Assembly: GCF_009741445.1 (NCBI RefSeq)
Contig: NZ_CP046507.1
Coordinates: 4,464,001-4,528,000 of the forward strand
Direction: 5' to 3'
Length of the DNA stretch: 64,000 bases
Source: Mycobacterium avium subsp. avium
GTDB lineage: Bacteria > Actinomycetota > Actinomycetes > Mycobacteriales > Mycobacteriaceae
Part shown: piece by piece, positions 10,226-20,644 of the stretch
Layout of the letters: every line of letters begins with the position of its first letter
Numbering within the stretch: the stretch's first letter is position 1
Translations under genes and position numbers: made by a program
Notes under the pieces: generated by a model
Seen by the model: only the letters and a program-made list of their open reading frames with translations
Told to the model about the DNA's origin: nothing
Databases searched by the model: none

Positions 10226-10918
10226 ATGAGCACCGCCGTGACGGCCCTGCCCGACATCCTCGACCCGATGTATTGGTTGGGCGCCGACGGCGTCTTCGGC
10301 TCCGCGGTGCTGCCCGGCATCCTGGTCATCGTCTTCATCGAGACCGGCCTGCTGTTCCCGCTGCTGCCCGGAGAGTCGCTGCTGTTCACCGGCGGGCTGC
10401 TGGCCGCGCACCCCAACCCGCCGGCCAGCATCTGGGTGCTGGCCCCGGCCGTCGCCATCGTCGCGGTGCTGGGCGATCAGACCGGGTACTTCATCGGGCG
10501 CCGGATCGGGCCGGCGCTGTTCAAGAAGGAAGATTCCCGGTTCTTCAAGAAGCACTACGTGACCGAGTCGCACGCCTTCTTCGAGAAGTACGGGTCCTGG
10601 GCGGTCATCCTGGCCCGGTTCGCGCCGTTCGTGCGCACCTTCGTCCCGGTCATCGCCGGGGTGTCCTACATGCGCTATCCCGTGTTCCTGGGTTTCGACA
10701 TCGTCGGCGGCATCGCCTGGGGTGGCGGCGCGACGCTGGCCGGCTACTTCCTGGGCAACGTGCCGTTCGTGCACCACAACCTGGAGAAGATCATCCTGGG
10801 CATCCTGGTCGTCTCGCTGATGCCGGCGTTCGTCGCCGCCTGGCGGGGCTATCGGGGGCGGCGACGCCCCGCGCGCACGCCCGAGCGGGAATCCGAGCGG
10901 CTGCCGGCGTCCGAGTAG
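10226..10918 (+). CDS. DedA family membrane protein (Rv0364-like)
   Basis: Protein of 230 residues with the DedA/VTT pattern: reentrant segment FIETGLLFPLLPGESLLFTGG, then GDQTGYFIGRRIG, HAFFEKYG and ARFAPFVRTFVPVIAGVSYM, the arginine-containing region essential in the family. DedA proteins move lipids (undecaprenyl phosphate or other phospholipids) across the membrane. The start is ATG 10226. In M. tuberculosis I recall mgtE and fba between Rv0361 and this gene; both are absent here. Confidence 0.88.
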   Translation: MSTAVTALPDILDPMYWLGADGVFGSAVLPGILVIVFIETGLLFPLLPGESLLFTGGLLAAHPNPPASIWVLAPAVAIVAVLGDQTGYFIGRRIGPALFKKEDSRFFKKHYVTESHAFFEKYGSWAVILARFAPFVRTFVPVIAGVSYMRYPVFLGFDIVGGIAWGGGATLAGYFLGNVPFVHHNLEKIILGILVVSLMPAFVAAWRGYRGRRRPARTPERESERLPASE

Positions 10919-10925
10919 CCGGGCT

Positions 10926-12275
10926 TTAGAGCGCGACGGTGAAGTCGCAGCCGGTCTTGGCGCGCACCTCCTCGACCGTCACCCCCGGATGCAGCTCGGT
11001 GAGCAGCAGCCCCCGGCCCGGCTCGACGTCGAAGACGCACAGGTTGGTGATGATCATGTCGACCACGCCCTTGCCGGTCAGCGGCAACGTGCACTGCTCG
11101 AGGACCTTCGGGCTGCCGTCCTTGGCGGTGTGGTCCATCAGCACGATCACCCGCTTCACACCGGACACCAAATCCATTGCGCCGCCGGGCCCTTTGACCA
11201 TCTTGCCGGGCACCATCCAGTTGGCCAGGTCCCCGTTGGAGGCGACCTCCAATGCGCCCAGGATGGACAGGTCGATGTGGCCGCCGCGGATCATCGCGAA
11301 GGAATCGGCGCTGGAGAAGAAGCTGGACCCGGGCAGGCTGGTGATGGTCTGCTTGCCCGCGTTGATGAGGTCGGGGTCGACGGTGTCCTCGCTGGGATAG
11401 GCGCCGATGCCCAGCAGGCCGTTCTCCGATTGCAGCGTGACCTGGATATCGTCCGGGATGAAGTTGGCCACCAGGGTCGGGATGCCGATGCCCAGGTTGA
11501 CGTAGTAGCCGTCGCGCAGTTCCTTGGCGGCGCGCTGGGCCATCCGCTCGCGGATCGGGCTGTCGTTCTTCAGCGCGGCGCCGCCGCTGGTGGTGCGGAA
11601 CTCGATGCGCTTCTCGTAGCCGATGCCCTGGATGATGCGGTCCACGTAGATGCCGGGGGTGTGGATCAGGTCGGGGTCCAGATCGCCGACCTCGACCAGC
11701 TCCTCGACCTCGGCCACCGTCACCGCGGCGCAGGTGGCGATCATCGGGTTGAAGTTGCGCGCGGTCTTGCGGTAGACGAGGTTGCCGGCCTTGTCGCCCT
11801 TCCACGCCTTGACGATCGCCAGGTCGGCCCGAATGCCTTCTTCCAGTACGTATTCGACGCCGTCGAAGACCCGGGTGTCCTTGCCCTCGGCCAGCGTGGT
11901 GCCGTAGCCGGTGCGGGTGTAGAAGCCGGGAATGCCCGCGCCGCCGGCGCGCAGCTTCTCGGCCAGCGTGCCCTGCGGGGTGAGCACCAGGTCCAGCTCG
12001 CCGGAGAGCACCTGGCGCTCGAACTCCTTGTTCTCTCCGACGTAGGAGGCGATCACCTTCTTCACCTGCCGGCCCTTGAGCAGCAGCCCCATCCCGAAAT
12101 CGTCTACGCCGGCGTTGTTTCCGACGATGGTGAGGTCCTTGATGCCGCTGTCCACCAGCGCCTGGATCAGCTTCTCCGGGATGCCACACAGACCGAAACC
12201 GCCGGCGGCGACGGTGATGCCGTCCTTCAGCAGGCCGTGCAGAGCCGATTCCGCGTCGGGGTGGACTTTACTCAC
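10926..12275 (-). CDS. Fused 3-oxoacid CoA-transferase (alpha and beta subunits in one chain)
   Basis: Protein of 449 residues. Residues 1 to about 230 match the A subunit (GGFGLCGIPEKLI, IVGNNAG, GKDTRVFDGVEYVLE) and the rest the B subunit (RMAQRAAKELRDGYYVNLGIGIPTL, SENGLLGIG with the catalytic glutamate, GALEVASNGDLANWM, DMIITNLCVFD). It transfers CoA between succinyl-CoA or another donor and a 3-oxoacid. Most bacteria use two separate genes, so the fused form resembles the eukaryotic SCOT layout. The GTG start at 12275 overlaps the stop of the upstream GH76-like gene as GTGA, with AGGAG upstream, so translation is coupled. This CoA-transferase is not at this position in M. tuberculosis as I recall. 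Confidence 0.92.
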   Translation of the reverse strand: MSKVHPDAESALHGLLKDGITVAAGGFGLCGIPEKLIQALVDSGIKDLTIVGNNAGVDDFGMGLLLKGRQVKKVIASYVGENKEFERQVLSGELDLVLTPQGTLAEKLRAGGAGIPGFYTRTGYGTTLAEGKDTRVFDGVEYVLEEGIRADLAIVKAWKGDKAGNLVYRKTARNFNPMIATCAAVTVAEVEELVEVGDLDPDLIHTPGIYVDRIIQGIGYEKRIEFRTTSGGAALKNDSPIRERMAQRAAKELRDGYYVNLGIGIPTLVANFIPDDIQVTLQSENGLLGIGAYPSEDTVDPDLINAGKQTITSLPGSSFFSSADSFAMIRGGHIDLSILGALEVASNGDLANWMVPGKMVKGPGGAMDLVSGVKRVIVLMDHTAKDGSPKVLEQCTLPLTGKGVVDMIITNLCVFDVEPGRGLLLTELHPGVTVEEVRAKTGCDFTVAL

Positions 12276-13411
12276 AGGGCGCTCCTGTTCTCGTGCGACG
12301 ATTCGGCGGAGACGTTACAGGCGGCCTCCATGAGCATCCACCCCGACAGCTGCACCGACAGGTCCCGCTCGGCGATCTCGGATGCCGTCACCGCGCCCTC
12401 GACGAACTCCGCCTGTTTGCCGCCGGCCGTGGGTAACTGGGCGTCGCGGTCCCAGAACGGGCCGAACACCGGCAGCCCGTCCACGGTTTGCCGGTAGTCC
12501 CAGGCCGACTTCGCGCTAGCCAGCACGATCCGCCGGGCGGTGTCGCGGGCCGCGACGTCCTCGGCGGCAGACCCCGGCAGCGTGGTGGCGACCAGCGCCA
12601 GGTAGCGGGCCGTGACACCGGCGAACAGCCCGCCGTCGCCGCCGCCGGCGCCGGCCAGCACGCCCGCCGGCGCCATGTGTTCGGCCACGGCCGCGACCAG
12701 CCGGCGCACCCGCGCGGCGTGCCGCTGCCGGGCCGGCCCGTCGGTGCGCGCGGCCAGCTCGGTCTCCAGCCCCAGCACCACGCCCTGGCAGTAGGTGTAC
12801 TGGGCGCGCACCAGCGAACCGGCCTTGATGCCGTCGAACACCAGGTGCGTCTCGGGGTCGATCAGGGTCTCGTCGATCCAATTCGCCATCTGCTCAGCGC
12901 GTTTCAGGTGATCGCCGTAGCGGGCCAGGAAGATCCCCGCGGGGCCGTTGGCGGGCGCGTTGAAGAACTGGTCGGACTTGCGCCACGGGATGCCGCCGCC
13001 GTCCTCGGGCACCCAGGCGCGGAGGAACTGGTTCGCGAGCTTGGGCAGGGCCTTTCGCCGGTGCACGCCGGCGATGCGGGCGGCGCGTTCCAGCGCCAGC
13101 GCCAGCCAGGCCATGTCGTCGTAGTAGCTGTTGGTCCAGGAGAGGTTGTTGCGCAGCCGGTGCGAGCGGACCTGCCGGTTGATCCGGGCCCGCCGCTGCG
13201 GCTGCGGGTCGCGCTGCTGCGCGTCGACGAGGCAGTCCAGCAGATGCGCCTGCCACCAGTAGTGCCAGGTGCCGAACCATCGGTCGCGCCGGGTCGGCGG
13301 CCAGGCCACCACGCCGAGCTGGGTGGCGGGCAGTCCCCACAGCCGCCTCAGGTGTCGTTGCGTGACAGCGGCTTCGCAGCTGGCCGCCCGATTGGCCCAG
13401 AGCTGATCCAT
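12272..13411 (-). CDS. GH76-like (alpha/alpha)6-barrel protein (Rv0365c-like)
   Basis: Protein of 379 residues from ATG 13411 (MDQLWANRAASCEAAV). The segment NSYYDDMAWLALALERA carries paired aspartates in a YYDDMAW context, the catalytic signature of glycoside hydrolase family 76 (endo-alpha-1,6-mannanase); other barrel helices include GTWHYWWQAHLLDCLVDA and QYTYCQGVVLGLETELA. No signal peptide is evident, so it would act in the cytoplasm, which is unusual for a mannanase. The length matches what I recall for Rv0365c (376). Coupled by a 4-bp overlap to the CoA-transferase gene. Confidence 0.78.
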   Translation of the reverse strand: MDQLWANRAASCEAAVTQRHLRRLWGLPATQLGVVAWPPTRRDRWFGTWHYWWQAHLLDCLVDAQQRDPQPQRRARINRQVRSHRLRNNLSWTNSYYDDMAWLALALERAARIAGVHRRKALPKLANQFLRAWVPEDGGGIPWRKSDQFFNAPANGPAGIFLARYGDHLKRAEQMANWIDETLIDPETHLVFDGIKAGSLVRAQYTYCQGVVLGLETELAARTDGPARQRHAARVRRLVAAVAEHMAPAGVLAGAGGGDGGLFAGVTARYLALVATTLPGSAAEDVAARDTARRIVLASAKSAWDYRQTVDGLPVFGPFWDRDAQLPTAGGKQAEFVEGAVTASEIAERDLSVQLSGWMLMEAACNVSAESSHENRSAL

Positions 13412-13448
13412 ACCTGCCGATCCTGCCTCACGCCCGGCCGCCCAGCGG

Positions 13449-13511
13449 CGTCGAGTGTGCATCGTTGGCGACGACACGCCGGCCGGGGCCGCCGTGAGTA
13501 CACACTCGACG
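13449..13511 (-). terminator. Inverted repeat, possible transcription terminator
   Basis: An 11-bp perfect inverted repeat (CGTCGAGTGTG at 13449-13459 and its complement at 13501-13511) lies between the stop of the methyltransferase gene (13524) and the start of the GH76-like gene (13411), both on the minus strand. The loop is about 41 nt and there is no T-run, so it is weak as an intrinsic terminator; it may stabilise the 3' end instead. Confidence 0.35.
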
Positions 13512-13523
13512 GGTGCGCCGGCT

Positions 13524-14168
13524 TCACCAGGCGCGGGACAGGTCGGCGTGCTGCTGGATCCAGGCGTGCATCGCGATGCCGGCGGCGACGCCGGCGTTGA
13601 TGCTGCGCGTCGAGCCGAACTGGGCGATCGACACCGTCAGCGTGGCGCCGGTGCGGGTGTCGTCGGTGATGCCCGGGCCCTCCTGACCGAACACCAGCAG
13701 GCACTCGCGCGGCAGCGTGGTCTCTTCCAGCCGCGCCGCGCCCGGGACGTTGTCGACGGCGACGACGGTCAACCCCGCGGTGGCCGCGAAGTCGAGCAGC
13801 TCGGCGGTGCTGTCGTGGTGGCACAGCCGCTGATAGCGGTCGGTCACCATGGCGCCGCGGCGATTCCACCGCCGCCGCCCCACGATGTGCACGGTGTGCA
13901 CGGCGAAGGCGTTCGCGGTGCGCACCACCGAGCCGATGTTGGCGTCGTGGCCGAAGTTCTCGATCGCCACGTGCAGCGGATGGCGGCGCCGGTCGATGTC
14001 GGCGATGATCGCCTCGCGGGTCCAGTACCGGTAGGCGTCGACGACGTTGCGAGTGTCGCCGTCGCGCAACAGGATCGGGTCATAGCGCGGGTCGTCGGGA
14101 AGCTCGCCGCGCCACGGCCCCACCCCGGCGGCCGGCGTTCCCCATTCAGTGGGCCCCGGTTCGCTCAT
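13524..14168 (-). CDS. SPOUT-family tRNA/rRNA 2'-O-methyltransferase (Rv0380c-like)
   Basis: Protein of 214 residues. The TrmH/SpoU motifs are present in order: HVAIENFGHDANIGSVVRTA (motif 1, with N and R), LLVFGQEGPGI (motif 2) and GSTRSINAGVAAGIAMH (motif 3, the knotted SAM site). The substrate RNA cannot be told from sequence. ATG 14168 overlaps the stop of the upstream lipoprotein gene as ATGA. Confidence 0.88.
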   Translation of the reverse strand: MSEPGPTEWGTPAAGVGPWRGELPDDPRYDPILLRDGDTRNVVDAYRYWTREAIIADIDRRRHPLHVAIENFGHDANIGSVVRTANAFAVHTVHIVGRRRWNRRGAMVTDRYQRLCHHDSTAELLDFAATAGLTVVAVDNVPGAARLEETTLPRECLLVFGQEGPGITDDTRTGATLTVSIAQFGSTRSINAGVAAGIAMHAWIQQHADLSRAW

Positions 14169-15076
14169 CGCTGCGTCCACACCCCGGCGTGGGTGCCGTC
14201 GATGGCCAGCGTCGCATACAGCAGCGCGTCGTTGATCTCGCCCTGCGTGCACAGCGACGCGTTCACGTGCACCGCGTCCAGCGAGGCGTCGGGCAGGATC
14301 AGCACCGACGACCCGTAAGCCGCGCAGGCCGGGTTCAGGCCCCGGCCGGGCAGCGTCGGCGAGGCCAGCAGCATCATCGGGCCGCCGCGCTGGACCGACT
14401 CGTCGCGATAGCGGGCCGCCACGGCGGTGGCCTCCAACCCCAGCAGCATGTAGCCGTTGCCGGTGAACGCCCCCGGATCGCCGAGCTGCGCCTTGGTCAC
14501 CGGCGTGCCGTCGGCCCGCCACGCGGACAGGCTGGCCGTCTTGACCGCCAGGCCGCCGCTGTCGTTGGGGTTCGTCGGCAGCAGTCCCACCGGGAAGGCG
14601 ACCGGGTAGGCCGACGAGCTGTTGGGGATGCGGTCGCGCGGCGAGTAGCCGTAGACGCCGCGGACCTGACTGCGATCCTTCAGCGGCCCAAGGCAAACCG
14701 TGCCGGTGAGCCGGTCGGGCGGCGCGGACAGCGGCGCGGGGACGTCACGCAGGCTGGTCGTCGTGCTGTCGCAGCTGCCCAGGCCGGCCGCCTCCATCGG
14801 GTGGGCCAGGGCGCCGTACAGCCCGAACCGGATGTCCTCGGGTTTGGCGTGCGGGCCCTTGGCCGAGGCCGGGCTGGCGTCGACGTCGACCAGGACGTAG
14901 TCGCCGTCCCAGCGCAGGTTGGACAGCGACATGTTCCAGCCCAGCAGCGCCAGCGCTTCGCCGAGCCGCGCGCCCTGGGCGCCGTACGGGCGCGCCGCGG
15001 GGTGGGGGTTCGAGCAGGCCGTCACGCAGGCCAGCAGGCAGGCAACTATCGCGAGAAGCCTTGCACAGCAATGCAA
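14165..15076 (-). CDS. Probable lipoprotein of unknown function (Rv0381c-like)
   Basis: Protein of 303 residues starting at TTG 15076, immediately after the pyrE stop with no gap. The N-terminus has a hydrophobic stretch LLAIVACLLACVTACSNP whose C (VTAC) could be a lipobox cysteine, so it is probably an exported lipoprotein. The mature part has four or more further cysteines (LGSCDSTT, GTVCLGP, NPACAAYG, ASLCTQG), consistent with disulfides outside the membrane. I recognise no domain. It sits in a tight operon between pyrE and the methyltransferase gene. Confidence 0.72.
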   Translation of the reverse strand: MHCCARLLAIVACLLACVTACSNPHPAARPYGAQGARLGEALALLGWNMSLSNLRWDGDYVLVDVDASPASAKGPHAKPEDIRFGLYGALAHPMEAAGLGSCDSTTTSLRDVPAPLSAPPDRLTGTVCLGPLKDRSQVRGVYGYSPRDRIPNSSSAYPVAFPVGLLPTNPNDSGGLAVKTASLSAWRADGTPVTKAQLGDPGAFTGNGYMLLGLEATAVAARYRDESVQRGGPMMLLASPTLPGRGLNPACAAYGSSVLILPDASLDAVHVNASLCTQGEINDALLYATLAIDGTHAGVWTQR

Positions 15077-15616
15077 TTAGCCCAGCCCCAGATCGGCGAG
15101 ACCGAGCACGCTGCGGTAGGGCAGCCCCTCGGCCTCGATGGCCTCGGCGGCGCCGGTGGCGCGGTCCACCACGGTGGCCACCCCCAGCACCTGACCGCCG
15201 GCCTGCTGGACGGCGCGCACCGCGGTGAGCGCCGAGTTGCCGGTGGTGCTGGTGTCCTCGACCACCAGCACCCGCTTGCCCGCGACCTCCGAGCCTTCGA
15301 TAAGGCGTTGCAGCCCATGGGTTTTCGCTGACTTGCGGACAACGAAGGCGTCGATCGGGCGGCCCGGCGCGTGCATGATGGCGGTGGCCACCGGGTCGGC
15401 GCCCAGGGTCAGGCCGCCGACCACCGCGTAGTCCCAGTCGCTGGTCAGCTCGCGCATGAGCCTGCCGATCAACGCCGAGGCGCGATGATGCAGGGTGGCC
15501 CGGCGCAGGTCGACGTAGTAGTCGGCCTCCTTGCCCGACGACAGCGTCACCCGCCCGTGCACCACCGACAGCCGGCGCACCAGCTCGGCCAGCTCCTCGA
15601 GCTCAGGTTCGGCCAC
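15077..15616 (-). CDS. pyrE: Orotate phosphoribosyltransferase
   Basis: Protein of 179 residues converting orotate and PRPP to OMP in pyrimidine synthesis. The PRPP-binding motif VLVVEDTSTTGNSALTAV and the orotate region TLSSGKEADYYVDLRRATL are clear. GTG 15616 (MAEPELEEL) gives the 179 residues I recall for mycobacterial PyrE; the upstream GTG at 15625 would lengthen the overlap with the SDR gene, whose stop is at 15603. The genes overlap by 14 bp. Confidence 0.93.
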   Translation of the reverse strand: MAEPELEELAELVRRLSVVHGRVTLSSGKEADYYVDLRRATLHHRASALIGRLMRELTSDWDYAVVGGLTLGADPVATAIMHAPGRPIDAFVVRKSAKTHGLQRLIEGSEVAGKRVLVVEDTSTTGNSALTAVRAVQQAGGQVLGVATVVDRATGAAEAIEAEGLPYRSVLGLADLGLG

Positions 15617-16385
15617 GGCCACCACCGACTCGTTTGGTGATCGCCCGCATCAGGGTGCGCGGGATCAGCCGCTCGACGGCGACGATCGCCTTGTACTGCA
15701 AGCCCGGAATGCTGATCACCTTGCCGCGGGCGATGTCGGCCAGACTCTGATCGACCACGTCGTCGACCTGCAGCCACAGAAACGACGGCGACTTGGACAT
15801 GTCGATCCCGGCGCGCGCGTGGAACTCGGTGCGCACGTAGCCCGGGCACACCGCGTGCACGGAGACGCCGGTGCCCTGCAGCCCGACGGACAGGCCCTCA
15901 CTGAACGAGATCACCCACGCCTTGGACGCCGAGTACGTCGACCCCCGCCCCGGCAGCAACCCGGCGATGCTGGCGATGTTGATGACGGTCCCGGCGCCGG
16001 CGTCGAGCATGGCCGGCAGCGCCGCCCGGGTGAGATGCATGACGGCGGTGACGTTGACGTCGAGCTGGGACTGCAGCAGCGCAGGGTCGGTGTGCCAGAA
16101 GTCGCCGGAGCTGGCGAAGCCGGCGTTGTTGACGAGCACCCGCACTCCGCCGGCCAGGCGCTCACCGACCCGTTGCCGGTCGACGGCATCGCCCAGGTCG
16201 GCGGGCAGGATCTCGATGTTGCCCGCCCGGTCGCGCAGTTCGCCGGCCAGCGCGGTCAGCCGGTCCACGTCGCGGGCGACCAGCACCAGGTCGTAGCCGT
16301 CGCTCGCGTAGCGCCGCGCGTATCCGGCGCCGATCCCGGAGGTCGGCCCGGTGATCAGGGCGACGGGGCGAGGCATGAGCGACAT
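15603..16385 (-). CDS. Short-chain dehydrogenase/reductase
   Basis: Classical SDR of 260 residues. Cofactor motif ITGPTSGIGAGYARR (TGxxxGxG), NNAG in LVNNAGFASSG, catalytic serine region INIASIAG and the YSASK tyrosine/lysine motif are intact. An acidic or neutral residue after strand 2 (LVARDVDRL) gives NADP(H) as the likelier cofactor, by family rule. Substrate unknown; the sequence is like Rv2509-type reductases, thought to act in lipid metabolism, but that assignment is from memory. A second start at 16376 is possible. Confidence 0.85.
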   Translation of the reverse strand: MSLMPRPVALITGPTSGIGAGYARRYASDGYDLVLVARDVDRLTALAGELRDRAGNIEILPADLGDAVDRQRVGERLAGGVRVLVNNAGFASSGDFWHTDPALLQSQLDVNVTAVMHLTRAALPAMLDAGAGTVINIASIAGLLPGRGSTYSASKAWVISFSEGLSVGLQGTGVSVHAVCPGYVRTEFHARAGIDMSKSPSFLWLQVDDVVDQSLADIARGKVISIPGLQYKAIVAVERLIPRTLMRAITKRVGGGRGRT

Positions 16386-16432
16386 CTTAATGACGGCGGG
16401 GCGCCCGGCCTCGCGGACGCCCGGGGCCGCCG

Positions 16433-17305
16433 TCAGCGCTGATAGTTGGTGGCCTGATGGCCGTTACGCCCACCCGGGGGTGGGCGGCGCAGCGTGTCCG
16501 GGCGCGCCTCGGGCCGCGGCTGGTCGCGGCGCACCGGCTCGGCGGCGCGGCGGCCGGGCTGGACGTCCGGGCCGAGCAGCCCGGCCACGTCCTGCTGCGC
16601 GCGGCGCGGCGGCAGCTCCGCGCGGCCGGCGGGGGCCAGCGGGCGGCTGGGCGAGGAGTTGCGCGGCGCGGCCGGCGCCTCCTGCGGAGTCTCCTCCGGC
16701 AGCGGCGGCAGCACCCGCAGCAGGTCGTTGAACTGGCGCACGGTGCGCAGCCCCTCGTCCCACTGGGTGCGGGTGCTGGTGATCGGCATGGCCACCAGCG
16801 TCCAGTTCTGCTCGTTCCACATGATCTCGGCGCAGTCGGGCGCGGTGTGGGCGAACGTCACCATGCGCCGGTCGCAGGCCCGCCGCGCCGCGTCCAGGTT
16901 GGTCGAGTAGACCATCCGCGGCCCGATCGCGCCCAACAGCCAAATGTCGCTCTCCCGAGGCTCTTTGAGCCCCTTGAGGCGCAGGTCGACGACGACGTTG
17001 GTGCCGACCTTGCGGTGCAGCGCGATCACCGTGGCGACTTCTTCGAGGTCGAAGATGTAGACCGCCTCGCCGCGGATCTGACCGAGCACGACGTTCTGGG
17101 CGGCCACATCGCCCACCGTCGACATCACCCCGCGCTTCCAGCGTTTGAGGATGTCGGTCGATTCACGCTCGTAGTCGAACCCGTGCGACCGCGCCCACGA
17201 CTTGCGGCGCCTGCTGCGCCCGCGCCGCCGGTCGATGTCGACGTACAGCAGCACGCCCGCACCGACAAAGCACAGTGCGGACAGCGTGAACCAGAGGGGG
17301 ACCAT
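16433..17305 (-). CDS. ttfA: TtfA-like membrane protein (trehalose monomycolate transport factor)
   Basis: Protein of 290 residues with one N-terminal membrane helix (MVPLWFTLSALCFVGAGVLLYV), a basic segment DRRRGRSRRRK, a folded cytoplasmic domain with cysteines (DAARRACDRRMV, HTAPDCAEIMW) and a Pro/Arg-rich disordered tail after residue 205. It sits between pyrE and clpB as Rv0383c does. Rv0383c/MSMEG_0736 has been described as TtfA, a partner of MmpL3 in mycolate transport; I assign that name by synteny and architecture. Confidence 0.75.
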   Translation of the reverse strand: MVPLWFTLSALCFVGAGVLLYVDIDRRRGRSRRRKSWARSHGFDYERESTDILKRWKRGVMSTVGDVAAQNVVLGQIRGEAVYIFDLEEVATVIALHRKVGTNVVVDLRLKGLKEPRESDIWLLGAIGPRMVYSTNLDAARRACDRRMVTFAHTAPDCAEIMWNEQNWTLVAMPITSTRTQWDEGLRTVRQFNDLLRVLPPLPEETPQEAPAAPRNSSPSRPLAPAGRAELPPRRAQQDVAGLLGPDVQPGRRAAEPVRRDQPRPEARPDTLRRPPPGGRNGHQATNYQR

Positions 17306-17377
17306 CCAAAACAGCGTATCTGCTATTGGGCGGGAACACAGAAGGCGACCAGGTCACAACAAAATCACTAAATGCGC

Positions 17378-17434
17378 CGAACGTCGACTTGTTGGGCGAT
17401 TTCGAGGGAAATCCCCGCAACAAGTCGACGTTCG
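17378..17434 (-). terminator. Long perfect hairpin downstream of clpB
   Basis: A perfect 17-bp inverted repeat (17378-17394 and 17418-17434) with a 23-nt loop starts 11 bp after the clpB stop codon at 17446. On the minus strand it is followed by a T-rich stretch (ATTTAGTGATTTTGTTG). This is a good candidate for the clpB terminator and insulates the TtfA-like gene. Confidence 0.65.
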
Positions 17435-17445
17435 AGCCAGACCGA

Positions 17446-19992
<2,547 letters not shown>

Positions 19993-20050
19993 GACGACCT
20001 CCGTTCGGGTAGTGGCAAAAATGCTTGTCGGGTTGTTCAACGCCGTCAAG

Positions 20051-20071
20051 GTTGAGTCTGTTCCGCTCAAC
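20051..20071 (-). promoter_or_regulatory. HAIR element (HspR operator) of clpB
   Basis: GTTGAGT-N7-GCTCAAC, close to the HAIR consensus CTTGAGT-N7-ACTCAAG bound by HspR. It ends 59 bp upstream of the clpB start codon. HspR is encoded in this same window at 33458-33853. Confidence 0.85.
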
Positions 20072-20117
20072 TCTATCGAGTTTTGGGCGACCCGGCGTAC
20101 GGGGTACCCGGAGAGTG

Positions 20118-20612
20118 ATGACGCAGACGACACAACCCCAGATGCGCACCCAGGTGCGGGCCGATATCCCAGACTCCGAGCGCGCTCCCGCGCGGGCGCG
20201 CCGCGACGGCAAACGGGTGGCCCGGGTGCGGGCGGGGGCGGTGTGCTGGCTGGCGATCGCGGTCTGCTGTGTGGCCGCGGCCGGGCTGGCGGCGACCGGC
20301 GCGCGCACCGGCCTCGGCGGCGACAGCCGGGCGCCGGTCGTGCCGGAAGCCGGGACGTTGCAGGTCAGCGGCGCCGGCACCACGAAGTCGCTGCCCTGCC
20401 ATGCCGGCTACCTCTCGGTGAGCGGAAAAGACAACACGGTCACCCTGACCGGGCACTGCACCAGCGTCAGCGTCTCGGGCAACGGCAACCGCATCGCGGT
20501 CGACAGCAGCGACGCCGTGAGCGCCGCGGGCGCCGGCAATGTCGTTGTGTACCACTGGGGTTCACCCAAGGTCGTCAACGCCGGCTCCGGCAACGTCGTT
20601 CGACAGGGCTGA
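20118..20612 (+). CDS. Secreted or membrane-anchored DUF3060-type protein
   Basis: Protein of 164 residues. A basic N-terminus (ARARRDGKRVARVRA) leads to a hydrophobic helix (GAVCWLAIAVCCVAAAGLAATGA), then short beta repeats with G-N/T-x-N turns (SVSGKDNTVTLTGHC, SVSGNGNRIAVDS, SAAGAGNVVVYHW, NAGSGNVVRQG), the beta-solenoid pattern of DUF3060. Two cysteines (PCHAG, GHCTS) could form a disulfide outside the cell. ATG 20118 was chosen over the adjacent GTG 20115. It is divergent from clpB. Confidence 0.72.
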   Translation: MTQTTQPQMRTQVRADIPDSERAPARARRDGKRVARVRAGAVCWLAIAVCCVAAAGLAATGARTGLGGDSRAPVVPEAGTLQVSGAGTTKSLPCHAGYLSVSGKDNTVTLTGHCTSVSVSGNGNRIAVDSSDAVSAAGAGNVVVYHWGSPKVVNAGSGNVVRQG

Positions 20613-20644
20613 GCCGGCGGCCCGCGAGCCTAGAATCGGGCCCC

